Source of the DNA: Diphasiastrum complanatum
Lineage: Eukaryota > Streptophyta > Lycopodiopsida > Lycopodiales > Lycopodiaceae
Direction: 5' to 3'
Length of the DNA: 64,000 bases
Assembly (NCBI GenBank): GCA_029204225.1
Contig: CM055108.1
Span: 12,833,955 to 12,897,954, forward strand
Numbering within the stretch: the stretch's first letter is position 1; every line of letters starts with the position of its first letter. Shown one piece after another: positions 25,137 to 36,335 of the stretch. The translations under genes were made by a program, and so were the position numbers. Under the pieces are notes generated by a model, which searched no databases, was not told the DNA's origin, and saw only the letters and a list, made by a program, of their open reading frames with translations.

Positions 25137-25260
25137 AAGACTGACTCTTCAACAACAGCGTACGATCTCCTTCCACTATTTGTGCTTCCTTCTTGGGCTT
25201 GTAGGAAGGTTTGCTTGGGCATTGATTGGCCACATGCCCATAACCGCTGCAGTTTCAGCA

Positions 25261-26057
25261 TCATATGCCTTTGTGCTTGGAGTGATTCTTAGCATCACTC
25301 TCCACCTTTTCTTGGCGGTCACCTTCTTTTTGGTGATCATCATCATTTTGCTGTTGTTTAAGTTGTCTTTTTGCTGAAAACTTCCTTTGCTTCTGCTTGT
25401 TTTTGGCAAGACAAGCTTGTTCATCAATTGAAGAGCCTTCCTGCAAACTGGTCATGGTTTTCAAGTCAAGCAAAGTGCTCACAACTGAGCTCCACGATTC
25501 TCTACGCTTGGTAGCAATCAACATCTCAACTGTGCTAGCCCACGACTTTGGTAAAGATTTGTACAGCTTCAATTTCTTTTGTGTTTCCTTGAGAGCTTCA
25601 TGCTCACTCAGCTCTGCAATCTGGCTGAACAACTCCTCCATTATGCTAATATGATCTTGAAGGCTTTGTCCTTCAATGAACTTCAGCTCATCCAATGCAA
25701 CTTCCAACCGCAAAGCATCCATTTCTGACTTATGTCCATAGGTTGCTTGCAAGGCATCCATAAGATCCTTGTTGTGGGTCATGTGAGACTTCATCATAGT
25801 TCTCACATTGGGGGCAAGGCAAAGAGCAATGCATGGAATTGCCTTGTTGTCCTTCCACATCCATTCGATCAGTTCATTCTGCTGAGTTTTGGTTGGCTTA
25901 GGTCCAAGCACAGGACGTGTCTCAGTTCCATCCACCACTTCGTACACCATTTCACCTCTGAGGTAGAGGCACATGGTATGCTTCCCTCCTTCAAATCCAA
26001 ATCCATTGAATAGAGCAGGTCTGAGCGATAGAAATGAAGATCTCCTACACTTGACAT
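25261..26057 (-). pseudogene. Copia gag of the same truncated element
   Basis: The ATG at 26057 opens MSSVGDLHF but shifts frame within about 25 codons. The long frame then carries LFNGFGFEGGKHTMCLYL, ALQATYGHKSEMDALRLEV, HISIMEELFSQIAELS and LKLYKSLPKSWAST. This is a standard copia capsid layout ending in a Lys/Gln-rich linker. The zinc knuckle follows after another frameshift (NCSGYGHVANQC) near 25230, leading into the protease. Apart from the two frameshifts it is well preserved. The 5' UTR, PBS and LTR that should lie at 26060-26300 are absent, because gypsy sequence starts at about 26098. Confidence 0.85.
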
Positions 26058-26097
26058 GGCTTTCTCCTTGTGCTAAGAGAGGAACTTCAATAAGCAA

Positions 26098-27156
26098 AGA
26101 AATAATGTCGCCAAATTTTCAAGGAATGAACAATTTCAAACAGTTTCTTCTCATAGGTACAATAGAAGACTAAGCATGATTGAGTTTTTTGCTTTCATAA
26201 GCCACAAGATGTCCATCTTGCATCAAAACAACTCCAATAGCATAATCACTAGCATCGATCCTAACCACAAAATTCTTATTAGGATCGCCAATGATTAGCA
26301 TTGGTGCCGAAGTGACACTTTTCTTAAGCAACTCAAAACAATTATTCATATCCTCCATCCACACCACTAGTGGACTCTTAGCCCTCTGGCTTAGCTTTTT
26401 ATAGCCTTTCAAGGCCTGGGTAAGTGGAAATGCCAATCGAGCAAATTGGGGAATATGCCTATGGAAAAATCCTAAAAATCCCAAGAAAGACTTGATTTCC
26501 CGAACTGTGGTGAGAATAGGCCAATCAATAACCCTCTGGATACGATCGGCCTCAATCTCCACTCCCTGTTCGGAAATCTTATGCCCCAAGTAGGACAATT
26601 TCTTAGCAAAAAAGTCACACTTAGACTCCTTGGCAAAGAGCATTTCCCGAATGTCCAAGACAATCCTAAGATGCTCTTTATGTTCTGCCAAAGTCTTACT
26701 AAACACAAGGATATCATCTACGAACACCACTACGAATCTTCCCAAATATGGCCTGAACAAATCGTTCATCATTTGTTGGAAAGTTGTCAGTGCATTGGTC
26801 AAACCAAAAGGCAACACCAGAAATTTGTAGTGACCAAAGTGAGTTCGAAACCCGATTTTTGGTATATCTTCTACCTTAATGCATATCTGATGGTAGCCCA
26901 ATCTTTGATCTATCTTGGTAAAGTACCCAGCACCACCAAGATAGTCTATTAGATCATCCATCCGCGGTAGTGGATATCTATTCTTAACGATTATCTTGTT
27001 CAATTTCTTATAGTTGACGCAAAACCTTATAGTCTCATCCTTCTTGGCAACCAGAACCACTGGTGATGCCCAAGGAGAGTTACTAAGTTGTACCCACCCC
27101 TTTTTCAGGTAATCATGTAAATGCCTACTTACCTCAGTCTCTTCTGATGCACTCAT
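26098..27156 (-). pseudogene. Gypsy copy A: RT and RNase H
   Basis: One open frame covers 27156-26170. RT blocks run in order: [80 protein letters not shown], and the catalytic VVFVDDILVFSKTL. The RNase H part includes VVRIDASDYAIGVVLMQDGH. The usual [12 protein letters not shown] has become DQRLGYHQ. The frame stops at 26170, and homology with copy B continues only to about 26098, inside RNase H. The rest of RNase H and integrase are gone. Confidence 0.88.
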
Positions 27157-27534
27157 CTTATAAGGACGTTGTGCGATTGTAATTGCTCCAAGTATTAGGT
27201 CAATTTTATGATCAATTGTCCTTTCTGTTGGTAAACCTACAGGAAGGTCTAAAAAACATCATTGAATTTCTGCGTAAGTTCATTATAGGCTTCAAATTCT
27301 ATAGTGTTCTCACTGGGTATATTCATGGCATTTATGTTAAGTTCTTCATCATTGCAAATAAACTTTAAAATCAGAATTCTTCATAATAGAATTAAGTTTC
27401 TATTTAGAATAAGAGTTAACATTTTTAGTGTCAACACTTAAACTAGCCTTGATCTTCATTAAAGAATTCTAATGCATAACAGATAAAGATTTCTCAACAA
27501 AATCAATTCTCAATGATTTGTTCTTATCAAAATG

Positions 27535-27783
27535 TCATTGTTGCCCAAGAACAATATCTACATTAGCTAATTGAACAGCATGGAATTCTAGTTTTTCAGA
27601 ATAATCCTGAATGTGCAATTCTACATCAGGATCAATAAAATCCATCAAATCGGAATTACTTCTCGATGCCATTGTCACACGGTATTTTTTCTCACTTTTT
27701 CTAGTAGGAAGGTTTAGCGTCTGCACCAAATTTACATTAATAAAGTTATGAGTGGATCTCGTGTCAAAAAGAACATTAACAAC
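27535..27783 (-). pseudogene. Gypsy copy A: protease region remnant
   Basis: After the stop that ends gag at 27784, the minus strand encodes [19 protein letters not shown] (27780-27710) and then an open stretch to 27535 ending in NVDIVLGQQ. This is the retropepsin fold of chromoviruses: the normal active site DTG(A/S) reads DTRST in both tandem copies, and the late VDIVLGxxWL segment is present. The sequence between 27535 and 27156 aligns with copy B but has frame breaks. Confidence 0.75.
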
Positions 27784-28767
27784 TTAATCATTAACTTTAC
27801 CTTTAATGCAAATAAGGTCATTAGGACCAAAAACTAAAGAACTAAGGAAACAAACATCCATCTCATTACTTCGAGATAGATTACCTGAGGTTGAAGCTTG
27901 TTTTTTGACGCAATCATGTGCAAGGTGACCCTCGCCATTGCACTTGAAGCATAGGTTCTTCTTACGAGCTTCAGCTTTATCATTGCCACCATGATGATTT
28001 TTAAAGTTTTTCTTGGTTTTCTTAGGATTGTTGGAATTGGAATGTGTTTCATTGACAACTTCCCTATCCTTCCTCTTAAATTGAAAACCTTTTTTCTGCT
28101 CATTAGGCTGTTGACCCCTAGGTTGCTTAGGTGTGTCATCAAAGTATTTTGCAGCCCTAATAGCATCTTCTAGGGTTTTTGGTTGCTTCCTACGAACATC
28201 CACTTGATAATCTTTTGGTAACCCATCAATAAACATTAACATTTGTACCTTAGGCGGAATATCACTATAAAGTGAATTCAGGTACTCATGAAAATCTTGA
28301 ATAAATTGTTCCAAACTTTTATTCATTAGATGACTCAACTTTTGGAAGTGTTCATAGTCATCTAAAAGTGGCAGAATATAATCTCTAAAAAGCTTGTAAA
28401 GATCGTCCAATGCACAAGGTTGATTGCCCTTTGCAACTAAGTCATCCCACCAAACTAAGGCTCTTCCTTCAAGGAACATGGTGACAGTGGATAACTTTTC
28501 AGATTCAGGGAATTGGTTCATGGCAAAGTATTTGCTCCAAACATTTAGCCAAGAACTTACCACTTGTAAGTTCCGATCTTTCTTCTCCCGCTTAAACACT
28601 TTTACGGGAGGTGAAACTACATGTTTCTTCTGATTGGCTAACCTAGACTCTAAGTCTTGGTCTCTTTGATTAGTTTCAAGAAGCTGCTTATTAGTGGCTT
28701 GAATTTGTTGGTATAATAGTTCAAGAGCTTGTGCCACAAATGTTGGGTTTTCATTGATTTGATCCAT
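27784..28767 (-). CDS. Gypsy copy A: gag (capsid/nucleocapsid), intact frame
   Basis: 327 codons from the ATG at 28767 (MDQINENPTF). The N-terminal 60 residues are Gln-rich and probably coiled. The Retrotrans_gag capsid follows at about residues 65-175 ([52 protein letters not shown]). After a basic linker a single CX2CX4HX4C knuckle ([14 protein letters not shown]) lies at about residues 275-290. The frame is unbroken to a stop at 27784, where protease-like sequence continues, so in the active parent gag and pol may have been one frame. It packages element RNA in family members. Copy A is otherwise defective, so this is probably a fossil frame. Confidence 0.85.
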   Translation of the reverse strand: MDQINENPTFVAQALELLYQQIQATNKQLLETNQRDQDLESRLANQKKHVVSPPVKVFKREKKDRNLQVVSSWLNVWSKYFAMNQFPESEKLSTVTMFLEGRALVWWDDLVAKGNQPCALDDLYKLFRDYILPLLDDYEHFQKLSHLMNKSLEQFIQDFHEYLNSLYSDIPPKVQMLMFIDGLPKDYQVDVRRKQPKTLEDAIRAAKYFDDTPKQPRGQQPNEQKKGFQFKRKDREVVNETHSNSNNPKKTKKNFKNHHGGNDKAEARKKNLCFKCNGEGHLAHDCVKKQASTSGNLSRSNEMDVCFLSSLVFGPNDLICIKGKVND

Positions 28768-29776
28768 TGGGGTTGCTTGTGTGTTTTCCTATTATGCAAA
28801 TACAATCACAAGTGCTCAAATTAGAATGATAGAAATGCTTCAATTGTTACATCCAATGCAAATAAAAATCATTTACTTCTACTCATCAAATCTTATTGTT
28901 TGTAAGCTCAATCCAAGCCTACTATTTGCAAGCTCAATCCAAGCTTAAGAGAAAAACAACAACAAGCTACATTTGCCTTAATCAAAAGCAAAAACGAAAA
29001 CCAAATCTTTATGTAAACTTCAATTAACTAATCCAAGCTAATGTTTACATAAAGTTCTCATTCCAATTCCAATTCCATTTCCATTTGTCATTTCAAAAGC
29101 AACCAAAGTTTTCACATTTCTCACTATTCTAGATCTCCAAATCCATTAAACTAGTGTCTAGAAATAGAAAACTAATGAAGCTCTATGAAAACTTTAATTT
29201 TTAGATCTGATTTTCAGATTTACAGATCTGAAAAGCGGAACTTCAAAATGACAAAAAAACAGAACTTTAAAACTTGTTTTATGCAAAAAGTTACACTATC
29301 ATTTCTCTTCCTACATTACCATTTTCATGAAACTAGGAGATAGAAAGGTGTAACTAATGAAGTTTGGATGAAAACTTCACTTTTCATATCTGATTTTCAG
29401 ATTTACAGGTCTTGAAAAACAGAAATTCAAAATGAAAATCAAAACTTCATTTATGCAAAAAAAAAACACTAGTTTTGATCAAAACACATAGCTAGAATCA
29501 ATCTTTTTGCAAAAAAATATGTTTGTGTATGTAGAGGAAGACCTCCTCTAACCATCCCACAAATCTTTTAAAACTTCTCTAACATGATCAAAAATCAGCC
29601 CTTAAAAAATTCTATAAACATCACTACTCTCTTCCAAAGAGAACTAGATTCATTGGGTACTTCAACTACAAGCTTCTTACAACTAGAAAAGCCAATAATC
29701 TTCCCCAAAAAATAAATTTAGTTCGTGATCTGAATAGAACTTGAAGAAAGTTCGAAAGGTTACCATCCTTTGTCTA
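28768..29776 (-). other. Gypsy copy A: 5' untranslated leader
   Basis: About 1 kb between PBS and gag with no coding content, matching 35289-36322 of copy B. It contains an internal pair of related blocks (GAAACT-GGAGATAGAAAGGTGTAACTAATGAAG type words near 29170 and 29335), so a local duplication exists in this leader in both copies. Confidence 0.7.
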
Positions 29777-29788
29777 GCTCTGATACCA
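29777..29788 (-). promoter_or_regulatory. Primer-binding site, gypsy copy A
   Basis: Minus strand TGGTATCAGAGC, the tRNA-Met PBS, one base from the LTR end. Confidence 0.9.
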
Positions 29789-29789
29789 C

Positions 29790-30874
29790 TTTTACAAGTA
29801 GAGGTCAGGAAGTCCTCCAAATCCAAGGTAGGTCCTCCAAATGTCCTCCCAGCAACCTGCAAGCTTCAAGATGCTCCCCAACTCCAAGCTAGGATGCCTC
29901 CACCTACAAGTAAGGATCTGCAAGCCTCCAAGGATCTCTCATACACCTGTGTCCCTACTCTTTAAACACAAAGATAGATAACAAGTTGGCCTCAAGTATT
30001 CACCACGTCCCAACCATAGCTAGACCCAAGCTCCAAGCAAGACCTATCTAGAACCCCCTTGCTAACCATAAACAAACCACAAGCATACCACAACAGACTA
30101 CAACATACTCATGATCCAAACCCTACTTATGTCCCATACCATAAGCAAAATCCAAATCCTAAGCATACTACACACAAGAAAGTACTCTACACACTAGTAG
30201 CAACAGTAGAGCATAAGCAAAGCAAGCAAGAGAGATCTCTCTCCTCCCAATGGGTGCCCTACTACCCTCATATAGATGGCCCATGGACCCCTCTAGTGCA
30301 CTATGGAGTTCCATGCTCATCCAATGTGAGAGAGTGAAGCCTAGGGGAGTTAAAGAACCTCCAAGAACCTCCATAGGCTTATGAAAAGTCAAGAGACTCC
30401 TTCCATAACCTATGACTCTTTGAATGTCTTTCTTGTGGGAGTTGGGAACTCATTGGACCCATTGGAAGTGCGCCCTCCTACTAGGTCCCAATGCCCAAGT
30501 TGTGCAAGTATACTTTGATCCTAGACCAATAAAGTGATATGGTTCAAGATTGAGGCCCAAGGTTTAGAAAAATAGTCATCCAATATCTTTCTAACACCTC
30601 GCTAGGTTCCATACCTCCATCCAAGGCATAGACACCTACCTGCCCTTAACCAAGGACACTAGTACCTTAATCTAAGACATCTACCCTTAATATTAAGGGT
30701 ACTCCTTATCCAAGGGTCACGTGACTCCATTACCTCCAACTAAGGTATAGTCACTTGCATGTCCTTATCCAGGGGCACATACCCTTAATCCTAAAGGTAC
30801 CTTGCCATTTAGCCCCCAACACTGAATGGACTACTAGGGGTTTGAAGTACTGCTAGTTACATAGGTATGTAACA
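29790..30874 (-). repeat. Shared middle LTR of the tandem gypsy pair
   Basis: 1,085 bp, very similar to 36336-37375. The outer end on the minus strand is TGTTACATACC. The inner end is CTTGTAAAA instead of the expected ...TGTAACA, in both LTRs, so the terminal CA has been lost in the family or by mutation. Short frames here (for example 29741-29965, 30059-30337) lie in the LTR and mean nothing. Confidence 0.88.
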
Positions 30875-30890
30875 TTCCTTCTCCCTAAAC

Positions 30891-33800
30891 TTAAATTTTT
30901 CCTTGTAGGGAGAAATTTGGAAAATTCTTTTGGAGATCAGCCTCCTTTTCCCAGGTATCCTCCTCTTCTGATTTGCCCCTCCACCTGACTAAAAATTTTC
31001 GAAGCACTCTACTCCATAGAGTTCTCTGCCGGCTATTAACAATCGCCTCGGATTCAGGTGGTCCACTCACAAACTCATCACAAAGAAATTCCACTAGATC
31101 TTCCACAGGGACCAGGGTGTCCCCAACCCCCAACGAGGGTTTCAACTTACTAACGTGAAAAACAGGATGAATTTCAACGTTAGCTGGAAGGTCTAGTTTG
31201 TATGCGACCTTGTTTATCACTTGGATAACCTTAAAAGGACCGCAATACCTAGGCGCCAACTTTGCACACTTAAAAGTTTTCAAGCCTCTAGAGTGACTAG
31301 GGACTCTCAAAAACATCCAGTCATTGACCATGAATACCTTGTGCTTCTGAGATAGATCAGCATAGTGCCTTGCCCTGTCCTGGGCACTTCTTATACTATC
31401 TTTAGCCAGCTGTAACATTTCTTGCATATCCGCAAAGAAATCAGTTGTGGCTTGCACCCATAGGTTTTTCATGCCAACACTAATTGGTGATCGAGGTTGA
31501 AAACCATACATAAGCATGAAAGGGCTGAATCCAGTCGCTGAAAGTTTTGCATTGTTATATGCAAATTCCACCAGTGGAAGGTATTGTTCCCAATCAAACT
31601 GCCGATGGCCCACATATGCTCGAAGCATATCCTCCATCGTCTGATTGGTCCTTTCCGTTTACCGTTTGATTCCGGATGATCCGTAGAACTCAAACTTAAA
31701 GTTGTTTTCGACTTTTCAAAAACTGCTTGCCAAAAATTCCCAATGAATTTTGGGTCACGGTCACTGACAATATCGCAAGGCAGCTCGTACAGTCAAAAAA
31801 GCTTCTCAACAAATAGTTGAGCTAGTTTTTGAAGCTTTAACAGTAGTTTTCGTTGGGATAAATTGAGCAAACTTCGTAAGTCTGTCAACAGTGACCCAAA
31901 CCGAATCGTGGCCCTTCCTTGTATGTGGAAGGCCGACCACAAAATCCATAGATATACTTTCCCACTTTCCAGTAGGAATATCTAAAAGATGTAATAGGCC
32001 ACTAGCTTTTAGCCTCTCTGTTTTATTTAGCTGGCACTTAGTACATTTAAGTACATAGGCCTCTACTTGACTTTTCATCTTAGGCCACCAAAATTACCTT
32101 CGAACTAAGTCAAGTGTTCTTTGTATCCTCAGATGTCGTGCGCATGGACACTCATGCAAGATTTGGGCTTATAGTGTCATTCTCCGGTACACACACCTTT
32201 CCTTTATGAAACAAAATCCTATTTCGAATTAGGAAATCCGTTTCAGTCTTTCCCTGATTCGAGGAATCTTGCAAACCTGAATTGACCCCCGAAAGTACTT
32301 GTTGCCAATACTTTTCAAAAAAAAGATCGGACTCATATAGTCCTTGAAGAGACTGAAACAACTCCGGTTCTATAATAGTAAAGCACAACTGATTAATAAC
32401 CGATAACCGACTCAAAGCATCCGCTAGAGTATTTTGACTTCCTTTACAATAACGTATAGAAAAGTCAAAGATTTGTCCGTCTAGCTTGCCTCCCCTTTAA
32501 ATCTGTAGCATCACCGAAATATCGAAGAGTCTAATGATCCGTCAAAACTTCAAATCTGGCTCCATACAAATAATGTTACCAAATTTTCAAGGAATGAACA
32601 ATTGCAAACAGTTCCTTCTCATAGGTACAATACCTAGACTGAGCAGGATTGAGTTTCTTGCTTTCATAAGCCATAGGATGTCCATCCTGCATCAAAATAG
32701 CTCCAATAGCATAATCATTGGCATCGGTCCTAACCACAAAAGTCTTATTAGGATCGCCAATGATTAGTATTGGTGCTGAAGTGACACTTTTCTTAAGAAA
32801 CTCAAAACAATTATTCATATCCTCCGTCCACACCACTAGTGGACTCTTAGCCCTCCGGCTTAGCTTCTTATAGCCTTTCAAGGCCTGAGTAAGGGAAAAT
32901 GCCAATTGAGCAAATTGAGGAATATGCCGATGGAAAAATCCCACAAACCCCAAGAAAGACTTGATTTTCCAAATTGTGGTGAGAAGAGGCCAATCAATAA
33001 CCCTCTGGATACGATCAGCCTCAATCTCCACCCCCCGTTCGAAAATCTTATGCCCCAAGTAGGACAATTCCTTAGCAAAAAAGTCACACTTAAACTCCTT
33101 GGCAAAGAGCTTTTCCCTTCTTAGAATGTCCAAGACAATCCTAACATGCTATTTATGTTCCGCCAAAGTCATACTGAACACTAGGATATCATCTAAGAAT
33201 ACCACTACGAATCTTCTCAAATATGGCCTGAACAAATCGTTCATCATTTGTTGGAAAGTTGTCGGTGCATTGGTCAAACCAAAAGGCAACACAAAAAATT
33301 TGTAATGAGCAAAGCGAGTTCGAAACCCGGTTTTTGGTATATCTTCTCTCTTAATGCGTATCTGATGGTAGCCCGATCTTAAATCTATCTTGGTAAAGTA
33401 CCCAGCACCACCAAGATAGTCTATTAGATCATCCATCCGCGGCAGTGGATATCTATTCTTAACAGTTTCCTTGTTCAATTTCTTATAGTCGATGCAAAAC
33501 CTTATAGTCCCATCCTTCTTGGCCACCAGAACCACTGGTGATGCCCAAGGAGACTTACTAGGTTGTACCCACCCCTTTTTCAGGTAATCATGTAATTGCC
33601 TATTTACCTCAGCCTCTTCCGATGCACTCATCCTATAAGGACGTTGTGCGATTGGAATTGCTCCAGGTATTAGGTCAATTTTATGATCAACTGTCCTTTC
33701 TGGTGGTAAACCTACAGGAACGTCTAAAAAAACATCATTGAATTCATGCCTAAGTTCATTATAGGCTTCAAATTCTGTAGTGTTCTCACTGGGTATATTC

Positions 33801-34810
33801 ATGGCATTTATGTTAAGTTCTTCATCATTGCAGCAAATGATATCATTATGAAAACATAAATAAACTTTAAAATCAAAATTTTTCATAATAGAATTAAGTT
33901 TCTGTTTAGAATAAGGGTTAACATTTTTAGTGTCAACACTTAAACTAGCCTTGATCTTAATTAAAGAATTCTCATGCATATAAGATAAAGATTTCTCAAC
34001 AAAATCAATTCTCAATGATTTGTTCTTATCAAAATGCCATTGTTGCCCAAGAACAATATCTACATTAACTAATTGAACAGCATGGAATTCTAGTTTTTCA
34101 GAATAATCTTGATTGTGCAATTCTACATCAGGAACAATAAAATCCATCAAATCGGAATTACTTCTCGATGCCATTGTCACACGGTATTTTTTCTCACTTT
34201 TTCTAGTAGGAAGGTTTAGCGTCTGCACCAAATTTACATTAATAAAGTTATGAGTGGATCTCGTGTCAAAAAGAATATTAACAACTTGATCATTAACTTT
34301 ACCTTTAATGCAAATAAGGTCATTAGCACCAAAAACTAAAGAACTAAGGAAACAAACATCCATCTCATTACTTAGATTACTTGAGGTTGAAGCTTGTTTT
34401 TTGACGCAATCATGTGTAAGGTGACCCTCGCCATTGCACTTGAAGCACAGGTTCTTCTTACGAGCTTCAGCTTTATCATTGCCACCATGATGGTTTTTAA
34501 AGTTTTTCTTGGTTTTCTTAGGATTGTTGGAATTGGAATGTGTTTCATTAACAACTTCCCTATCCTTCCTCTTAAATTGAAAACTTTTTTTCTGCTCATT
34601 AGGTTGTTGACCCCTAGGTTGCTTAGGTGTGTCATCAAAGTATTTTGCAGCCCTAATAGCATCTTCTAGGGTTTTTGGTTGCTTCCTACGAACATCCACT
34701 TGATAATCTTTTGGTAACCCATCAATAAACATTAACATTTGTACCTTAGGCGGAATATCACTATAAAGTGGATTCACGTACTCATGAAAATCTTGAATAA
34801 ATTGTTCCAA
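30891..34810 (-). pseudogene. Gypsy copy B: gag end, protease, RT, RNase H, integrase and chromodomain
   Basis: A 553-codon frame (34810-33149) holds the end of the capsid, the CX2CX4HX4C knuckle ([14 protein letters not shown]), the protease ([11 protein letters not shown], Gly of the active-site DTG replaced by Arg) and RT up to [15 protein letters not shown] stop at the EHK position breaks RT from 33133-32576, which carries the end of RT and RNase H (VVRTDANDYAIGAILMQDGH, TYEKELFAIVHSLK). Decayed sequence leads to integrase: TKCQLNKTERLKAS, DFVVGLPHTRKGHDS and TVDRLTKFAQFIPT at 32078-31806, then SDRDPKF and the HPESNG segment near 31650-31720. The last frame (31637-30891) ends with a chromodomain-like FLVRWRGKSEEEDTWE segment. 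The chromodomain marks it as a chromovirus, a group that often inserts into heterochromatin. Confidence 0.9.
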
Positions 34811-35288
34811 GCCTTTTATTCATGGTTAGATGACTCAACTTTTGGAAGTGTTCATAGTCATCTAAAAGTGGTGAAAAATAATCCCTAAAAAGCTTGCAAA
34901 AATCATCCCATGTACAAGATTGATTGCCCTTTGCAACTAAGTCATCCCACCAAACTAAGGCTCTTCCTTCAAAGAACATAGTGACAGTGGATAACTTCTC
35001 AGATTCAGGGAATTGGTTCATGGCAAAGTATTTGTTCCAAACATTCAGCCAAGAACTTACCACTTGTAAGTTCTTATCTTTCTTCTCCCCCTTAAACACT
35101 TTTACAGGAGGTGGAACTACGTGCTTCTTTTGATTGGCTAACCTAGACTCTAAGTCTTGGTTTCTTTGATTAGTTTCAAGAAGTAGTTTATTAGTGGCTT
35201 GAATTTGTTGGTATAATAGTTCAAGAGCTTGTGCCACATTGGATGGGTTTGATAGATCAAATGTTGGGTTTTCATTGGTTTGATCCAT
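34782..35288 (-). pseudogene. Gypsy copy B: gag N-terminal part
   Basis: The ATG at 35288 opens MDQTNENPTFDLSNPSN, 12 residues longer than copy A in this region. It runs through GRALVWWDDLVAKGN and HFQKLSHL, then shifts frame at about 34805 relative to the following 553-codon frame. The single frameshift is the only thing separating this from a continuous gag-pol. Confidence 0.88.
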
Positions 35289-36322
35289 TGGGGTTGCTTG
35301 TGTGTTTTCCTACTATGCAAATACAACAACAAGTGCTCAAATTAGAATGATAGAAATGCTTCAATTGTTACATCCAATGCAAATAAAAAGCATTTACTTC
35401 TATTCATTCAATCTTATTGTTTGTAAGCTCAATCCAAGCCTACTATTTGCAAGCTTAATCCAAGCTTAAGAGGAAAACAACATCAAGCTACATTTGCCTT
35501 AATCAAAAGCAAAAATGAAAACCAAATCTTTATGTAAACTTCAATTAACTAATAATGTTTACATAAAGTTCTCATTCCCATTCTCATTCCAATACTATTT
35601 GTCATTTCAAAAGCAACCAAAGTTTTCACATTTCTCACTATTCTAGATTTCCAAAACCAAGAAACTAGTGTCTAGAAATGGATAACTAATGAAGCTTTAT
35701 GAAAACTTCAATTTTCAGATCTGATTTTTAGATTTACAGGTCTGAAAAGCAGAACTTCAAAATGACAAAAAACAGAATTTCAAAACTTGTTTTATGCACA
35801 AAGTTACACTGTCATTCCCTTCCTACATTGTCATCTTCATTAAACTAGGAGATAGAAAGGTGTAACTAATGAAGTTTGAATGAAAACTTCACTTTTCAGA
35901 TCTGATTTTCAGATTCACGGGTCTGAAAAACAGAACTTCAAAATGAAAATCAAAACTTCAAACACTTCATTTATGCAAAAAAAAACACTAGTTTTGATCA
36001 AAACACATAGCTAGAATCAATCTTTTTGCCAAAAAAAAGTTTGTGTATGTAGAGGAGGACTTCCTCTACCTATCCCACAAATCTTTTTTCAAAACTTTTA
36101 AAAACCCAAAGTCCACTTTAAAACTTCTCTAACATTATCAAAAATCAGCCCCTAAACAATTCTATAAGCATCACTACTCTCTTCCAAAGAGAACTAGATT
36201 CATTGAGTACTTCAACTACAAGTTTCCTACAACTAGAAAAGCCTATAATCTCCCCAAAAAAATTTAGTTGGTGATCTTAATAGAACTTGAAGAAGGTTAG
36301 AAAGGTTACCATCCTTTGTCTA
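35289..36322 (-). other. Gypsy copy B: 5' untranslated leader
   Basis: Non-coding, aligned along its length with copy A's leader (28768-29776), with small indels. Confidence 0.7.
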
Positions 36323-36334
36323 GCTCTGATACCA
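36323..36334 (-). promoter_or_regulatory. Primer-binding site, gypsy copy B
   Basis: Minus strand TGGTATCAGAGC, one base inside the 5' LTR that begins at 36336. Confidence 0.9.
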
Positions 36335-36335
36335 C

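Noticed and set aside
29741-30337. Frames inside the middle gypsy LTR as proteins
   Set aside because: The related frames in the other LTR (36287-36553) differ by frame-changing indels and there is no domain; the region is LTR.
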